From an uncultured Clostridia bacterium (GTDB lineage Bacteria; Bacillota; Clostridia; Oscillospirales; Oscillospiraceae), in the NCBI GenBank assembly GCA_946531435.1, contig CAMNAO010000002.1:1-64000 (forward strand): DNA of 64,000 nucleotides, written 5' to 3'. A program made the translations under genes and the position numbers. Positions 17,027 through 25,566 of this stretch are shown here, piece after piece (within the stretch, counting starts at the first letter, position 1; each line of letters opens with the position of its first letter). The notes below the pieces were generated by a model. That model worked only from the letters and a program-made list of their open reading frames with translations, did not search any database and was not told the origin of the DNA.

Positions 17027-17674
17027 ATGGATTTCAGAAAATGGGTAGCGGAGCAGGATGCTTCTGACCGGAAGAAACGGCGGAAGGTCCAGGCTGGATA
17101 CCAGAAGTATTTTGCGGGCTATACCACCTATCGCGTGAAGCGGAAAAACGGCAGAGGCAGCAAGGTGATCCGGATCTATACGGATCCCTTCATGGAGCAT
17201 GAGCTCTCTGACGAGGACTGGAAGAGACAGAAGCTGAGCTTCGGCATTTTGGGCTTTGCAGCTATTGCGGCCTACCTCTTTGCGGCCCTGCGGGATCTGC
17301 CCTCCAATCAGTGGGTTGGGGTGTCCATTTTCGGCAGCATTGGCCTTGCAGGGATGGTGTTCTTTGGCTTCTATCTTGTTTATTATCTGATCGCTCCCCG
17401 TAAGATGACCCACTGGACCCAGAACCGCAGTCATCGCTTTCTGATGATCTTTTCCCTGGTTACGGGCCTTGATCTGGCTCTGACGGCCATTCTGAATCTG
17501 GTTTTCCTCCTGTTTCTTACCTCCTCCCGTCGCGGGGCGGAGCTTCTGAACGTGCTGGCCTACTTTGTCAGCGCCGCCCTCCTCCTATGGATCTGGAAAC
17601 GGGAAACCGACACCACCTATGGAGAGACGGAGAACGATACGGAAATCCCCGATTATGAAGAAATGATCCTTTGA
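17027..17674 (+). CDS. Four-helix membrane protein of unknown function
   Basis: Not recognised. The 215 residues begin with a strongly basic cytoplasmic segment (DRKKRRKVQAGYQKYFAGYTTYRVKRKNG, split here only for description). Four hydrophobic helices follow, including KLSFGILGFAAIAAYLFAAL and MVFFGFYLVYYLIAP. The tail is acidic. It lies between the metallo-hydrolase and ceramidase-like genes with short gaps and a ribosome site GGAAGAAACGG, so it is part of the same operon. An accessory, sensing or export role is conceivable but nothing in the sequence decides it. Confidence 0.75.
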   Translation: MDFRKWVAEQDASDRKKRRKVQAGYQKYFAGYTTYRVKRKNGRGSKVIRIYTDPFMEHELSDEDWKRQKLSFGILGFAAIAAYLFAALRDLPSNQWVGVSIFGSIGLAGMVFFGFYLVYYLIAPRKMTHWTQNRSHRFLMIFSLVTGLDLALTAILNLVFLLFLTSSRRGAELLNVLAYFVSAALLLWIWKRETDTTYGETENDTEIPDYEEMIL

Positions 17675-17687
17675 AAGGAGAATCCCT

Positions 17688-19043
17688 ATGTCCAAGCTGT
17701 ATGTGGGCGCCGCCCGGCGCACCATCGATCCCACACCGGATATGTATCCCATGCCCACCCGCTTCAACATTGCCGATGCCTATTATGACAGCTGCTTCTG
17801 CCGCGTCATTGCCGTGGGGAATGGGGAGGAGAAGCTGCTTTTCGTGGTGCTGGAGCTCAGCGATTATCCTACGGTGGAGAATCTGATCCCTCAGCTTTCC
17901 GAGGCCACCGGTGTGAAGAAGGAAAACATTCTCATCACCTTCACCCACAACCACACCTCCCCCTGCGACGAATCCAACAACCACCCCGGCCGCCCTCCCG
18001 AGACGGAGGAGCAGTTGGCCCGCCGGGAAAAGTTCAAAACCATCGAGCTGGAGGCCGCCCTCTCCGCCGCAAAAGAGGCGGTGGAGACCATGCGCCCCGC
18101 CAGGATGGGCTACGGCACGGTGGACAGCTTTGTCAATGTGAACCGGGACTATCAGAGCTCCTATGGTTACTGGATAGAAGCGCCCAACTACGCGGGCTTC
18201 AGTGATAAAACCCTGGCCTGCCTGAAGTTTGAGGATGAGGAGGGCAAGCTGATCGCCGCCCTTCTGAACCACGGGACCCATTCCACCTGCGCCTTTTTGC
18301 AGAAGGACGCGGACCACAAGACCAAGACCTCCGGCAACTTCTCCGGCGTAGCCACCAAGTTTGCCGAGAAGCATTTCGGGGGTGACGCGGTGATCGCCTG
18401 GACGGCCGGCGCCGCCGGCAACCAGAATCCCATCATGAGCCACGGCCTGCTCTATGAGTATCCGGACGGTTATGTGAGTGAGGTCAGCTATCCCGACGGC
18501 GTAGGCTTCATGCAGATGGAGTATGTGGGCCGCCGCCACGGTGCCGATGCGGTGCGCTGCATTGATTCCATCGTCTGCGATGTGGATGATCTCAGCCTGA
18601 GTCACGCCTCCACCATGGCCCTGCTGCCCGCCCAGAAGCGGGTGCCGGGGGTGCAGGGCGTCATCCGCATGGGCGGACACGGCCTCCGGGATGAGGCGGA
18701 GATTCCTTATGGCAAGGTGCCGCCGCTGCCGGACTTCAGCAAGGTCACGGTACCGGACCCGGAGCATCCGGTGAAGATGTATATCCACCTTGTCAAGCTA
18801 GGGGATGTGGCCCTTATCATGACCAACGGCGAGATGTACGCGGAGCTGGGGGCAGCCATCAAGAAGGCCTCCCCCATGGAGAAGACGGTGGTGGTGACCT
18901 ACTCCACCGAGAAGTCCACCAGCTATATTCTGGATCGCTCCTCCAAGCATCATCGGGTCTTCCAGTCCTTCAGCGCCACCATCCCCGGCAGTGCGGATGA
19001 CATCATTCTGGACGCTGTTCAGAAGCTCTTCCGCGAGAACTGA
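17688..19043 (+). CDS. Neutral/alkaline ceramidase-like hydrolase (N-terminal domain type)
   Basis: A 451-residue protein with the fold of neutral ceramidase N-terminal domains, which hydrolyse amide bonds of N-acyl compounds using zinc. Metal-site segments are TFTHNHTSP (residues about 83-91) and LNHGTHST (about 186-193). The family segment that in true ceramidases reads GDVSPN and supplies the Ser nucleophile is here AGAAGNQNP, so that Ser is absent. No signal peptide is seen, so it works inside the cell. GAAAGGAG precedes the ATG. It closes the operon that starts with the Opp-type binding protein, suggesting hydrolysis of an imported amide or related ligand. The true substrate is unknown. 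Confidence 0.82.
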   Translation: MSKLYVGAARRTIDPTPDMYPMPTRFNIADAYYDSCFCRVIAVGNGEEKLLFVVLELSDYPTVENLIPQLSEATGVKKENILITFTHNHTSPCDESNNHPGRPPETEEQLARREKFKTIELEAALSAAKEAVETMRPARMGYGTVDSFVNVNRDYQSSYGYWIEAPNYAGFSDKTLACLKFEDEEGKLIAALLNHGTHSTCAFLQKDADHKTKTSGNFSGVATKFAEKHFGGDAVIAWTAGAAGNQNPIMSHGLLYEYPDGYVSEVSYPDGVGFMQMEYVGRRHGADAVRCIDSIVCDVDDLSLSHASTMALLPAQKRVPGVQGVIRMGGHGLRDEAEIPYGKVPPLPDFSKVTVPDPEHPVKMYIHLVKLGDVALIMTNGEMYAELGAAIKKASPMEKTVVVTYSTEKSTSYILDRSSKHHRVFQSFSATIPGSADDIILDAVQKLFREN

Positions 19044-19057
19044 AGCCCGCGACCCCC

Positions 19058-19112
19058 AAAAAAGAACAGCAATAAGGTCCCCGGAGGGATTGCCCTCCGG
19101 GGACCGTCCTTT
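19058..19112. terminator. Terminator between convergent ceramidase-like and gtrA-like genes
   Basis: A 13-bp stem (19076-19088 with 19093-19105) has loop ATTG. On the minus strand it is followed by TTATTGCTGTTC and then six T residues (19063-19058). On the plus strand GTCCTTTG follows. It probably serves both genes. Confidence 0.75.
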
Positions 19113-19128
19113 GCACAGCTTTATCAGC

Positions 19129-19548
19129 CTATTTTACGGATGCTTCTTTTTTGTTCTCCTGGGTGTCGATGCTGTCGCCGAAGACGAAAAAGCGCTGATA
19201 GAAAAACTCGGTAATAAAGTTCAGAACCATATTGATGGCGGTGACCAGGTATTCGTTCCAGCCAAGGCCTGTGGTCAGAACATGCTCCAGCCAGGTGGAA
19301 AGGGGCGTAAATACCAGGTAGAAGGCGGCCACCTTCAGCATGGCCACCGGAACATTGGCGGCGGATTTGAAGGTGAATTTACGGTTCAGCGTGAAATTCC
19401 ACAAAACCGAGAGGACCAGGGCTGTCAGATAACTCACCCAATAGGGGAGGTGCAACAGCTCGTTGAGCAGCGTAAAGGCCCCCAGCTCGATGAGTCCGGC
19501 GGAGGCGGAGAACAGGGTGAACTTGATGACGCGGATAAATTCTTTCAT
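19129..19548 (-). CDS. GtrA-family membrane protein
   Basis: A 139-residue protein of four transmembrane helices. GtrA-family members take part in moving or using polyprenyl-linked sugars for surface polysaccharides. The family signature is visible as RVIKFTLFSASAGLIELGAF at the start and LTALVLSVLWNFTLNRKFTF centrally, with VLNFITEFFYQRFFVFG near the end. The gene stands alone between a convergent terminator and a divergent esterase gene, without a neighbouring glycosyltransferase. Its partner must therefore lie elsewhere. Confidence 0.93.
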   Translation of the reverse strand: MKEFIRVIKFTLFSASAGLIELGAFTLLNELLHLPYWVSYLTALVLSVLWNFTLNRKFTFKSAANVPVAMLKVAAFYLVFTPLSTWLEHVLTTGLGWNEYLVTAINMVLNFITEFFYQRFFVFGDSIDTQENKKEASVK

Positions 19549-19686
19549 GATGCACCTCGAAAAACGGATAACGCTATTATATACTTCCTTTCATGACTTT
19601 TCTACCCCGAAAATGCATTTCTCCCTTTTCCTCCGGGAGGGAATATGCTACAATAAAATTATAAGATCATAAAGGAGGAGAACGGC

Positions 19687-21270
19687 ATGCCCAAAGCGTT
19701 TTATGTAACTCCTGATGCTCCGGTGGTGGAGACCCCCAAGGGAAAACTGCGTGGGTTCCATTTCGATGGCGTCGATCATTTCTTCGGCATCCGCTATGCC
19801 AAGGCAAAGCGGTTCCAGATGCCGGAGCCGGTGGAGGCCTGGGAGGGTGTGAAGGATGCGCTGAGCTACGGCGTCATCTGTCCGGTGCTCAGTGAGCCCG
19901 CACCCAGCAATGAGATCATGATCCCCCATCGTTTCTGGCCTGCTTCAGAACACTGTCAGTATCTCAACATCTGGACGCCGGACTGCGATCCGGAGAAGAA
20001 GCGCCCTGTGCTCTTCTGGATCCACGGCGGCGGCTATTCCGCCGGTTCCTCCATTGAACAGGAGGCTTACGACGGCTTCAACCTGGCCAGGGATTACGAC
20101 GTGGTGGTGGTCTCGGTGAACCACCGGCTCAACGCCTTTGGCTACCTGGATCTCTCCTCCTTTGGGGAGAAGTATTGGAATTCCGTGAATGTGGGCATGG
20201 CGGACCTGGTGGAGGCTTTGCGCTGGGTGCGGGACAACATCGCCTGCTTTGGCGGCGATCCGGAAAACGTCACCATCTTCGGCCAGTCCGGCGGCGGCGG
20301 CAAGGTCACGATCCTGGGGCAGATCCCGGAAGCGGATGGCCTCTTCCACCGGGCGGTGGTCATGTCCGGCGTGATCCCGGCGGGGGATCTGGACGGGAAC
20401 TGCGATCCCCGTGAGCTGGTGCTGGAGATCCTGCGCATTCTGCGTCTGGAGCCGGAGGATGTGGAGAAGCTGGAAAAGGTGCCTGTGCCCCAGTTCATCT
20501 GGGCTGTGAATCGGGCTGCCCGGTTCCTGGAAAAGCAGGGAAAACGGGTGGGATGGGCGCCCAGGCCCAATGCCTACTATCTCTGCGACCCTCTTGTGGG
20601 TGACTTTACCCCCGCTTCTCTGAAGGTGCCCACTCTGGTGGGCTCCGTGCTGGCGGAGTTCTGCTTCTTTATGCCGATGGAGAATCGGGATGCGCTGTCG
20701 GAGAGCCAGCGGGAGGCCCGCGTTATCGAGACCTACGGAGAGGAGGGCGGCCCGAGGGTGCTGGAGGCCTTCCGCCGCGCCTATCCGGGCAAAAACGTGG
20801 TCTATGCTACGGGCCTCGATACCATGTTCCTGCCCGATACCCTGCGCTATGTCAAAAAGAAGGCCTCTGAGGCCTCCGCTCCCGTATACAACTATCTTTT
20901 TGCGAAGGTCTTTGACTACAACGGCGGCATGGCCGCCTGGCACTGCTCAGATATCCCCTATTTCTTCCATAACGGGGAGAAGATCCCCGTCTGCCAGCAG
21001 AAGAATGTGGAGACGCTGGACCGGGTCATGTCCGGGGCGCTGGTCGCCTTTGCCCGCACCGGGGATCCCAACACACCGGGCCTGCCCCATTGGGAGAGAT
21101 GCACCGGGGAGAAGACGGTGACCATGGTGTTTGATGACGACTGCCGGTCCGCAGAGGGCCTCAATGAAGAATTGCTGCCCCTGGTCCTCAAGTATAAGGA
21201 GCCCTTCCATTTCGTCCCGAAGGTGGAGTCAGAGGACGAGGAGGAGTCCGGAAACGCCTGGGTCTTCTGA
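19687..21270 (+). CDS. Type-B carboxylesterase (para-nitrobenzyl esterase-like)
   Basis: Alpha/beta-hydrolase of 527 residues that cleaves carboxylic esters. The oxyanion loop is WIHGGGYSAGSS (about residues 104-115), and the nucleophile elbow is FGQSGGGGKV around residue 200, where most relatives have GESAG. The catalytic His is in MAAWHCSDIPYFFHN (residues about 417-431). It starts with MPKAFYVTPDAPVVETPKGKLRG, the family N-terminus, and has no signal peptide. AAAGGAGG precedes the ATG and a strong terminator follows, so it is a single-gene unit. The physiological substrate is unknown. Confidence 0.92.
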   Translation: MPKAFYVTPDAPVVETPKGKLRGFHFDGVDHFFGIRYAKAKRFQMPEPVEAWEGVKDALSYGVICPVLSEPAPSNEIMIPHRFWPASEHCQYLNIWTPDCDPEKKRPVLFWIHGGGYSAGSSIEQEAYDGFNLARDYDVVVVSVNHRLNAFGYLDLSSFGEKYWNSVNVGMADLVEALRWVRDNIACFGGDPENVTIFGQSGGGGKVTILGQIPEADGLFHRAVVMSGVIPAGDLDGNCDPRELVLEILRILRLEPEDVEKLEKVPVPQFIWAVNRAARFLEKQGKRVGWAPRPNAYYLCDPLVGDFTPASLKVPTLVGSVLAEFCFFMPMENRDALSESQREARVIETYGEEGGPRVLEAFRRAYPGKNVVYATGLDTMFLPDTLRYVKKKASEASAPVYNYLFAKVFDYNGGMAAWHCSDIPYFFHNGEKIPVCQQKNVETLDRVMSGALVAFARTGDPNTPGLPHWERCTGEKTVTMVFDDDCRSAEGLNEELLPLVLKYKEPFHFVPKVESEDEEESGNAWVF

Positions 21271-21291
21271 TTTGATCCGTTAAACAACAGG

Positions 21292-21320
21292 AAAGGGTGC
21301 GGCCTGTCCGCACCCTTTTT
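21292..21320 (+). terminator. Intrinsic terminator of the carboxylesterase gene
   Basis: AAAGGGTGCGG (21292-21302) pairs with CCGCACCCTTT (21308-21318), with loop CCTGT and a T-run. Confidence 0.88.
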
Positions 21321-21346
21321 GTTGACGCAAGAAGTTTACATAATAT

Positions 21347-21943
21347 TCAAGAGGAATACCGCAGGCTGTCCGGATCGATGAGACCGGGACAGAGCTCCAT
21401 CACCCGCCGCTGGATGTTCTTGAGATCGACAAAGGTCTCCGGCCGGCGGAAGGGGTCCCGCAGCAGGGCGGAGGGGTGATAGATGGCGGTCATGCTGACG
21501 CCGTCCTTCTGTACCCAGGTCCCATGCTCCCGGGTGATGCGATAATCCTCCCGAATCAGGGCCTGGGCGGAGATCCGCCCCAGACAGACGATGATTTTGG
21601 GATCTAAAACCTCCAGCTGCTCCCGGAGCCAGGGCATACAGGAGGCCAGCTCCTCCGGTCGGGGATCCCGGTTCTTGGGCGGGCGGCATTTCACCATGTT
21701 GCAGATGTAGAAGTTTTTCTCCCGGCTGAGGCCGATGAGGGAGAGCATATCGTCCAACAATTGCCCGGCGGGCCCCACAAAGGGGCGGCCTGTCATGTCC
21801 TCCTGCTCGCCGGGGCCCTCACCGATGAAGACAAGGCCGGTGCCGGGGACCCCCTCGCCGAAGACCACGTTGTGCCGGGTATCCTTCAGCCCGCAGCCGC
21901 TGCAGCCGAGGCAGCGCTGCCGGATCGCCTCCAATTCTGCCAT
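21347..21943 (-). CDS. Family 4 uracil-DNA glycosylase (Fe-S type)
   Basis: Excises uracil from DNA, starting base-excision repair of deaminated cytosine. The 198-residue form starts at MAELEAIRQRC, chosen because TGGAGGTGG lies just upstream. An in-frame Met 21 codons earlier gives an unlikely Gly-rich extension. Iron-sulfur ligands are the N-terminal CLGCSGC (Cys11, 14, 17) and the pair in LASCMPW and IIVCLG, 16 residues apart as in family members. The active-site loop is GEGPGEQEDMTGRPFVGPAGQLLD and the uracil-contact His is in YHPSALLRDP. It is transcribed away from gatC. Confidence 0.94.
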   Translation of the reverse strand: MAELEAIRQRCLGCSGCGLKDTRHNVVFGEGVPGTGLVFIGEGPGEQEDMTGRPFVGPAGQLLDDMLSLIGLSREKNFYICNMVKCRPPKNRDPRPEELASCMPWLREQLEVLDPKIIVCLGRISAQALIREDYRITREHGTWVQKDGVSMTAIYHPSALLRDPFRRPETFVDLKNIQRRVMELCPGLIDPDSLRYSS

Positions 21944-22027
21944 AGGTCCACCTCCAAAGGCGCCGCCTCCGCCTTCCGTTCTTTGTGTCGGCGGGATTTT
22001 GCTCATTGTAACACAGGGAAAAGCCTC

Positions 22028-22056
22028 TGTAAAGTTGGAAAGAACTGTGCTATACT
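22028..22056 (+). promoter_or_regulatory. Promoter of gatCAB
   Basis: TGTAAA and TATACT (22051-22056) are 17 bases apart, about 50 bases before gatC. Confidence 0.5.
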
Positions 22057-22105
22057 ATAAAAAGGTGAAAAATACTCCCGCCCATACGGCGGTGAAGGAG
22101 AGACT

Positions 22106-22390
22106 ATGACGAACCGGGAATATGCCCGCAGTCTGCTTATGGCAGGCTTTCTGGCAGAGGAAGATGTGCTGCTTGAAACAAAAGCCTATATTGAAGAGAT
22201 GCTGACCCTGGCCGCCCCCCTGGCGGAAAAGGACAGGGAGACGGCGGAGGAACTGCCCCTCCCCATGACTGCGGCCGATCTGCGGGAGGACCGGGAGACC
22301 CCCTGGGAGGGGGGAACCCTTCTGCACGCTGCCCAAAACCGGGAAGGAGAATACTTCCTTGCGGAATTGGCGGTGAAGAGCGATGACTGA
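22106..22390 (+). CDS. gatC: Aspartyl/glutamyl-tRNA amidotransferase subunit C
   Basis: Small 94-residue subunit that wraps the GatA/GatB interface of the tRNA-dependent amidotransferase. The sequence is divergent from textbook GatC, but the helical N-terminus, the Pro-rich belt (LPLPMTAADLREDRETPWEGG) and the C-terminal EYFLAELAVK fit. Identity rests mainly on position: its end overlaps gatA by eight bases, and gatB follows. Confidence 0.85.
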   Translation: MTNREYARSLLMAGFLAEEDVLLETKAYIEEMLTLAAPLAEKDRETAEELPLPMTAADLREDRETPWEGGTLLHAAQNREGEYFLAELAVKSDD

Positions 22391-23705
22391 GTTAAAAAGC
22401 CGCATCACCGCCGCGATAGCGGCGGCGGAAAAGAAGCCCTGGAACGCCTTCCGCCTGGTGATGGGGGAGAGCGCTCTCCGTCAGGCGGAGGAGCTGGAAA
22501 AGAGGGAAGGACCGCTGCCCCTCCGCGGGATCCCGGTGGCGGTGAAGGACAACATCGCCGTGGCCGGGGTGGAAATGAGCTGCGGCTCCCGCCTTTTGGA
22601 GGGCTATGTGCCACCGGAGGACGCGGAGGTTATCACCCGCCTCAAACAGGCCGGCGCGGTCATTCTGGGAAAGACCAATCTGGATGAATTCGCCATGGGT
22701 TCCTATGGCCTGCGCTCCGCTTTTGGCCCGGTCAGAAACCCCCTGGATCCCCTGCGCTGTGCCGGTGGCTCCTCCTCCGGCAGCGCCGCCGCCGTTGCGG
22801 GGGGCATCGTTCCTATGGCCCTTGGCAGCGATACCGGCGGCAGCGTGCGGATCCCCGCCGCCTGGTGCGGAGTCATCGGCTTCAAGCCCAGCTGGGGCGC
22901 GGTGTCCCGCCGGGGCCTCCTGGCCCACGCCTCCAGCCTGGATGCGGTGGGCCTCCTTGCGGGCTCGGCCGCTGACTGCGGCCGCTTTTTCGATGCCGTT
23001 GCGGGCTTCGATCCCGGGGATGCCACAAGCTTTGATCCTGAGCCCAAAGCCCGTGGGGTTTCCGGCTTGCGGATCGGGATCTGGCGGGAGCAGCTTCTGC
23101 TGGCGGATACCCCTGCGCAGAAGGCGGTGCTGGAGGCGGCGCGGCTTCTGGAGCGGGCGGGGGCCCGGGTACTTGAGATCTCCTGTCCGGCGGTGATTCT
23201 GGCGGGGGAGACCTATGTGGTCCTGGCGGCCCAGGAAGCGGTCTCCTGCCTTGCCCGCTTTGACGGTCTGCGCTTCGGGCGGGGCGGCGAGCCGACGCCC
23301 GCCCTCCGCACCCGGCTCATGGGGGCTGAGGTACGGGGAAGGCTCTGCCTGGGTTCCGCGCTTCTCAGTATGGAGGAGCTGGCGCCCCTTCGCCGCGGCG
23401 CCCTCTGCCGCCGGAGCGAGATCCGGCAGGAGCTGGAGCGGGCCTTCCGGGAGGCAGACCTGCTTCTGGGTCCCACGACCCCCGGCCCGGCCCCCCTTTT
23501 GGAGAGGGCGGGAGACGCTGGGGAGGAGAGAAAGGCTGACGCCCTCACGGTGGTGGCGAATCTGGCGGGGCTGCCCGCTCTGGCCTTCCCCCTGGGGGAG
23601 GCGGAAAACATGCCCCTCTCCGTCCATCTGATGGGACGGAGGGGTGAGGACCGCACGGTGCTGCGGGCTGCAATGGCATTGGAAGAGGGGAGGGGTGCCC
23701 GATGA
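22383..23705 (+). CDS. gatA: Aspartyl/glutamyl-tRNA amidotransferase subunit A
   Basis: Amidase subunit that frees ammonia from glutamine or asparagine for amidation of misacylated tRNA. The Ser-cisSer-Lys triad is visible: Lys in PVAVKDNIAV (about residue 56), and the Ser residues in GGSSSGSAAAVAGG and GSDTGGSVRIPAAWCGV (the latter about residues 145-160). Length is 440 residues against about 480 in most relatives. The difference seems to lie in the middle and C-terminal half. It overlaps gatC upstream and gatB downstream (ATGA), so the three are translated together. Confidence 0.96.
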   Translation: MTELKSRITAAIAAAEKKPWNAFRLVMGESALRQAEELEKREGPLPLRGIPVAVKDNIAVAGVEMSCGSRLLEGYVPPEDAEVITRLKQAGAVILGKTNLDEFAMGSYGLRSAFGPVRNPLDPLRCAGGSSSGSAAAVAGGIVPMALGSDTGGSVRIPAAWCGVIGFKPSWGAVSRRGLLAHASSLDAVGLLAGSAADCGRFFDAVAGFDPGDATSFDPEPKARGVSGLRIGIWREQLLLADTPAQKAVLEAARLLERAGARVLEISCPAVILAGETYVVLAAQEAVSCLARFDGLRFGRGGEPTPALRTRLMGAEVRGRLCLGSALLSMEELAPLRRGALCRRSEIRQELERAFREADLLLGPTTPGPAPLLERAGDAGEERKADALTVVANLAGLPALAFPLGEAENMPLSVHLMGRRGEDRTVLRAAMALEEGRGAR

Positions 23706-25114
23706 CGGAGGAGATCGTGGTGGGCCTGGAGATCCATGTGGAGCTCAGCACCCGAAGCAAACTGTTCTGCGGCTGTCCTGCCCGTTTCGGGGAGAGACCC
23801 AACGCCCTATGCTGCCCCATTTGCGCGGGACATCCCGGTACTTTGCCCCGGCTGAACCGGGGGGCTCTGGAAGCGGGCCTTCGTCTGGGCCTTGCCTTCG
23901 GCGGAAAGGCGGCGCCGGTCCTGCAGTTTGACCGGAAGAACTATTTCTATCCGGATCTGCCCAAGGGCTATCAGATCACCCAGCGCCGGATGCCCGTGAT
24001 CCATGGAGGATTTCTGGAGATCGGGACCGGAGAGGGGACCAGAAAAATCCACATCCATGAGGCCCATATCGAGGAGGACGCCGGGAAACTGAGCCATGAT
24101 CCGGCCCGGGGACTCAGCCTGATTGACCTGAACCGGGCGGGGGTCCCCCTCCTGGAGGTGGTGACGGAACCGGAGCTGAGAAGTGGGGAAGAAGCGGCTG
24201 CCTTTGCCCGAAAGCTTCGGGATCTGGCGGTCTGGCTGGGGGTCAGCCGGGGGAAGATGCAGGAGGGAAACCTGAGGGCGGATGTGAATGTATCTCTCAC
24301 CCGGGACGGGGTCCCCGGGGAGCGGACGGAGATCAAAAATGTGGCCTCCTTCCGGGAGATCCAGCGGGCGGTGGAATTGGAGAGCCTGCGCCAGCATGCC
24401 CTTTATGAAGCCGGTGAGCCGGTGGAGCGGGTCACCCTGCGTTATGACGGGGACCGGGACCGGCTCAGTATCATGCGGGAAAAGGAGGAGGAGAGCGGTT
24501 ATCGCTACTCCCCGGAGCCGGATCTGCCGCCGGTGGTGCTGGATCCCGATTGGGTGGAGCAGCTTCGTGCCGGGCTCGGGACCCTGCCCCGGGAGCGGGA
24601 GCGGGAATACCTCGCCTGGGGCCTGGAGCGGGAGTGGATCACCGTACTGCTTGCCGATCGGGAGCTCTCGCGCCTTTTGGACCGGACGGTGTCCCTGGGG
24701 GCCGGCCCCCGGGAGGCGGCGGCCTGGATCCTGGTGGATGCCCAGGCGATAGCCCGGGCCCGCGGATGGAAGGGGAGCCTGCCCACCCCTGCCGAGACCT
24801 TTGCCTATCTTATTCGCCGGGTGGAGGAGGGACAGTTCACCCGTGCTGTGGCCAGAAAGCTTCTGGAGGAGGTCTTTGAAGGGGAGGATCCGGAGGAGAC
24901 CGCCCGACGCCTGGGACTGAAGCGGATCGGCCGGGAAGAGATCGAGGCTGCCGTGGAGACGGTGATCCGGGAGGGCGGCAAGGCCCTCCAGGATTACCGG
25001 GCCGGGAAGGAGAAGGCCTTTACCGCCCTCATGGGCCGCGCCATGGGGATCCTGCGGGGACAGGGAGATCCCACCGCCGTGAGGGAAGCCCTGCGCCGCG
25101 CCCTGGAGAAATGA
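23702..25114 (+). CDS. gatB: Aspartyl/glutamyl-tRNA amidotransferase subunit B
   Basis: Kinase-like subunit that activates the tRNA-bound Asp or Glu and receives ammonia from GatA. It begins EIVVGLEIHVELSTRSKLFCGC, with zinc ligands Cys in FCGC and CCPICAGHPG. The ATP/Mg segment is DRKNYFYPDLPKGYQITQ, and HEAHIEEDAGKLSH and DLNRAGVPLLEVVTEPE follow. The C-terminal YqeY-like tail domain binds the tRNA elbow. At 470 residues it is full length. Because glnS is also in this window, the complex may be needed mainly for Asn-tRNA. Confidence 0.97.
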   Translation: MTEEIVVGLEIHVELSTRSKLFCGCPARFGERPNALCCPICAGHPGTLPRLNRGALEAGLRLGLAFGGKAAPVLQFDRKNYFYPDLPKGYQITQRRMPVIHGGFLEIGTGEGTRKIHIHEAHIEEDAGKLSHDPARGLSLIDLNRAGVPLLEVVTEPELRSGEEAAAFARKLRDLAVWLGVSRGKMQEGNLRADVNVSLTRDGVPGERTEIKNVASFREIQRAVELESLRQHALYEAGEPVERVTLRYDGDRDRLSIMREKEEESGYRYSPEPDLPPVVLDPDWVEQLRAGLGTLPREREREYLAWGLEREWITVLLADRELSRLLDRTVSLGAGPREAAAWILVDAQAIARARGWKGSLPTPAETFAYLIRRVEEGQFTRAVARKLLEEVFEGEDPEETARRLGLKRIGREEIEAAVETVIREGGKALQDYRAGKEKAFTALMGRAMGILRGQGDPTAVREALRRALEK

Positions 25115-25116
25115 CC

Positions 25117-25145
25117 TTGCAAATGGCGCGTATTTCGGGTATGAT
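25117..25145 (+). promoter_or_regulatory. Promoter before the Lar-like gene
   Basis: TTGCAA and TATGAT (25140-25145) are exactly 17 bases apart, starting just after the gatB stop and about 57 bases before the next start codon. Confidence 0.55.
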
Positions 25146-25202
25146 ACTGTGGATGCGGGCTTTGGCCCGTGGATTACACAGGGAAGCTTGGAGGATGGAG
25201 CC

Positions 25203-25436
25203 ATGGATCATCGGGATATCTGGAAGGAAATCGAACTGCAGGACTGCCCCATATGCGGCGGGCCCGCGCTCCTGGAGGAGGAGAATGGCTGGTGCTGGTA
25301 TGTGACCTGCGCCGACTGCGGCAGTCACACGGTGGAGAGCCCGTATAAGACGGAGGCGGACGCCCTTTCCGCGGCGCAGCAGGCAGCCAACCTCTGGAAC
25401 ATGGGAAAGGTCATCAAGGAGCAGCGGGCGGAGTAA
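25203..25436 (+). CDS. Lar-like zinc-ribbon protein
   Basis: A 77-residue protein with CPICGGPALLEEENGWCWYVTCADCG, a zinc ribbon of the type found in phage restriction-alleviation (Lar) proteins and many small clostridial proteins. The Trp-rich middle and the C-terminal segment EADALSAAQQAANLWN also fit that family. The start MDHRDIW is set by TTGGAGGATGG upstream. No phage genes adjoin it, so an anti-restriction role is not supported by context. It may be a domesticated copy or a general nucleic-acid-binding ribbon. Confidence 0.75.
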   Translation: MDHRDIWKEIELQDCPICGGPALLEEENGWCWYVTCADCGSHTVESPYKTEADALSAAQQAANLWNMGKVIKEQRAE

Positions 25437-25566
25437 ATCCCTGAGAGCTTTTCCGATTCTTGGGAAAAATTCAAATTGCCGGGAACTTTCTCTCCTCCCC
25501 GTTGTCTAAGGGGTGGACGGTAAAAAACCGGGATGAAAAGAATTTAAGAAAAGGAAGGAATATCAC

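Noticed and set aside
25203..25436. Lar-like protein as evidence of a prophage or anti-restriction locus
   Set aside because: No phage structural, integrase or restriction genes adjoin it. The zinc ribbon alone does not justify the call.
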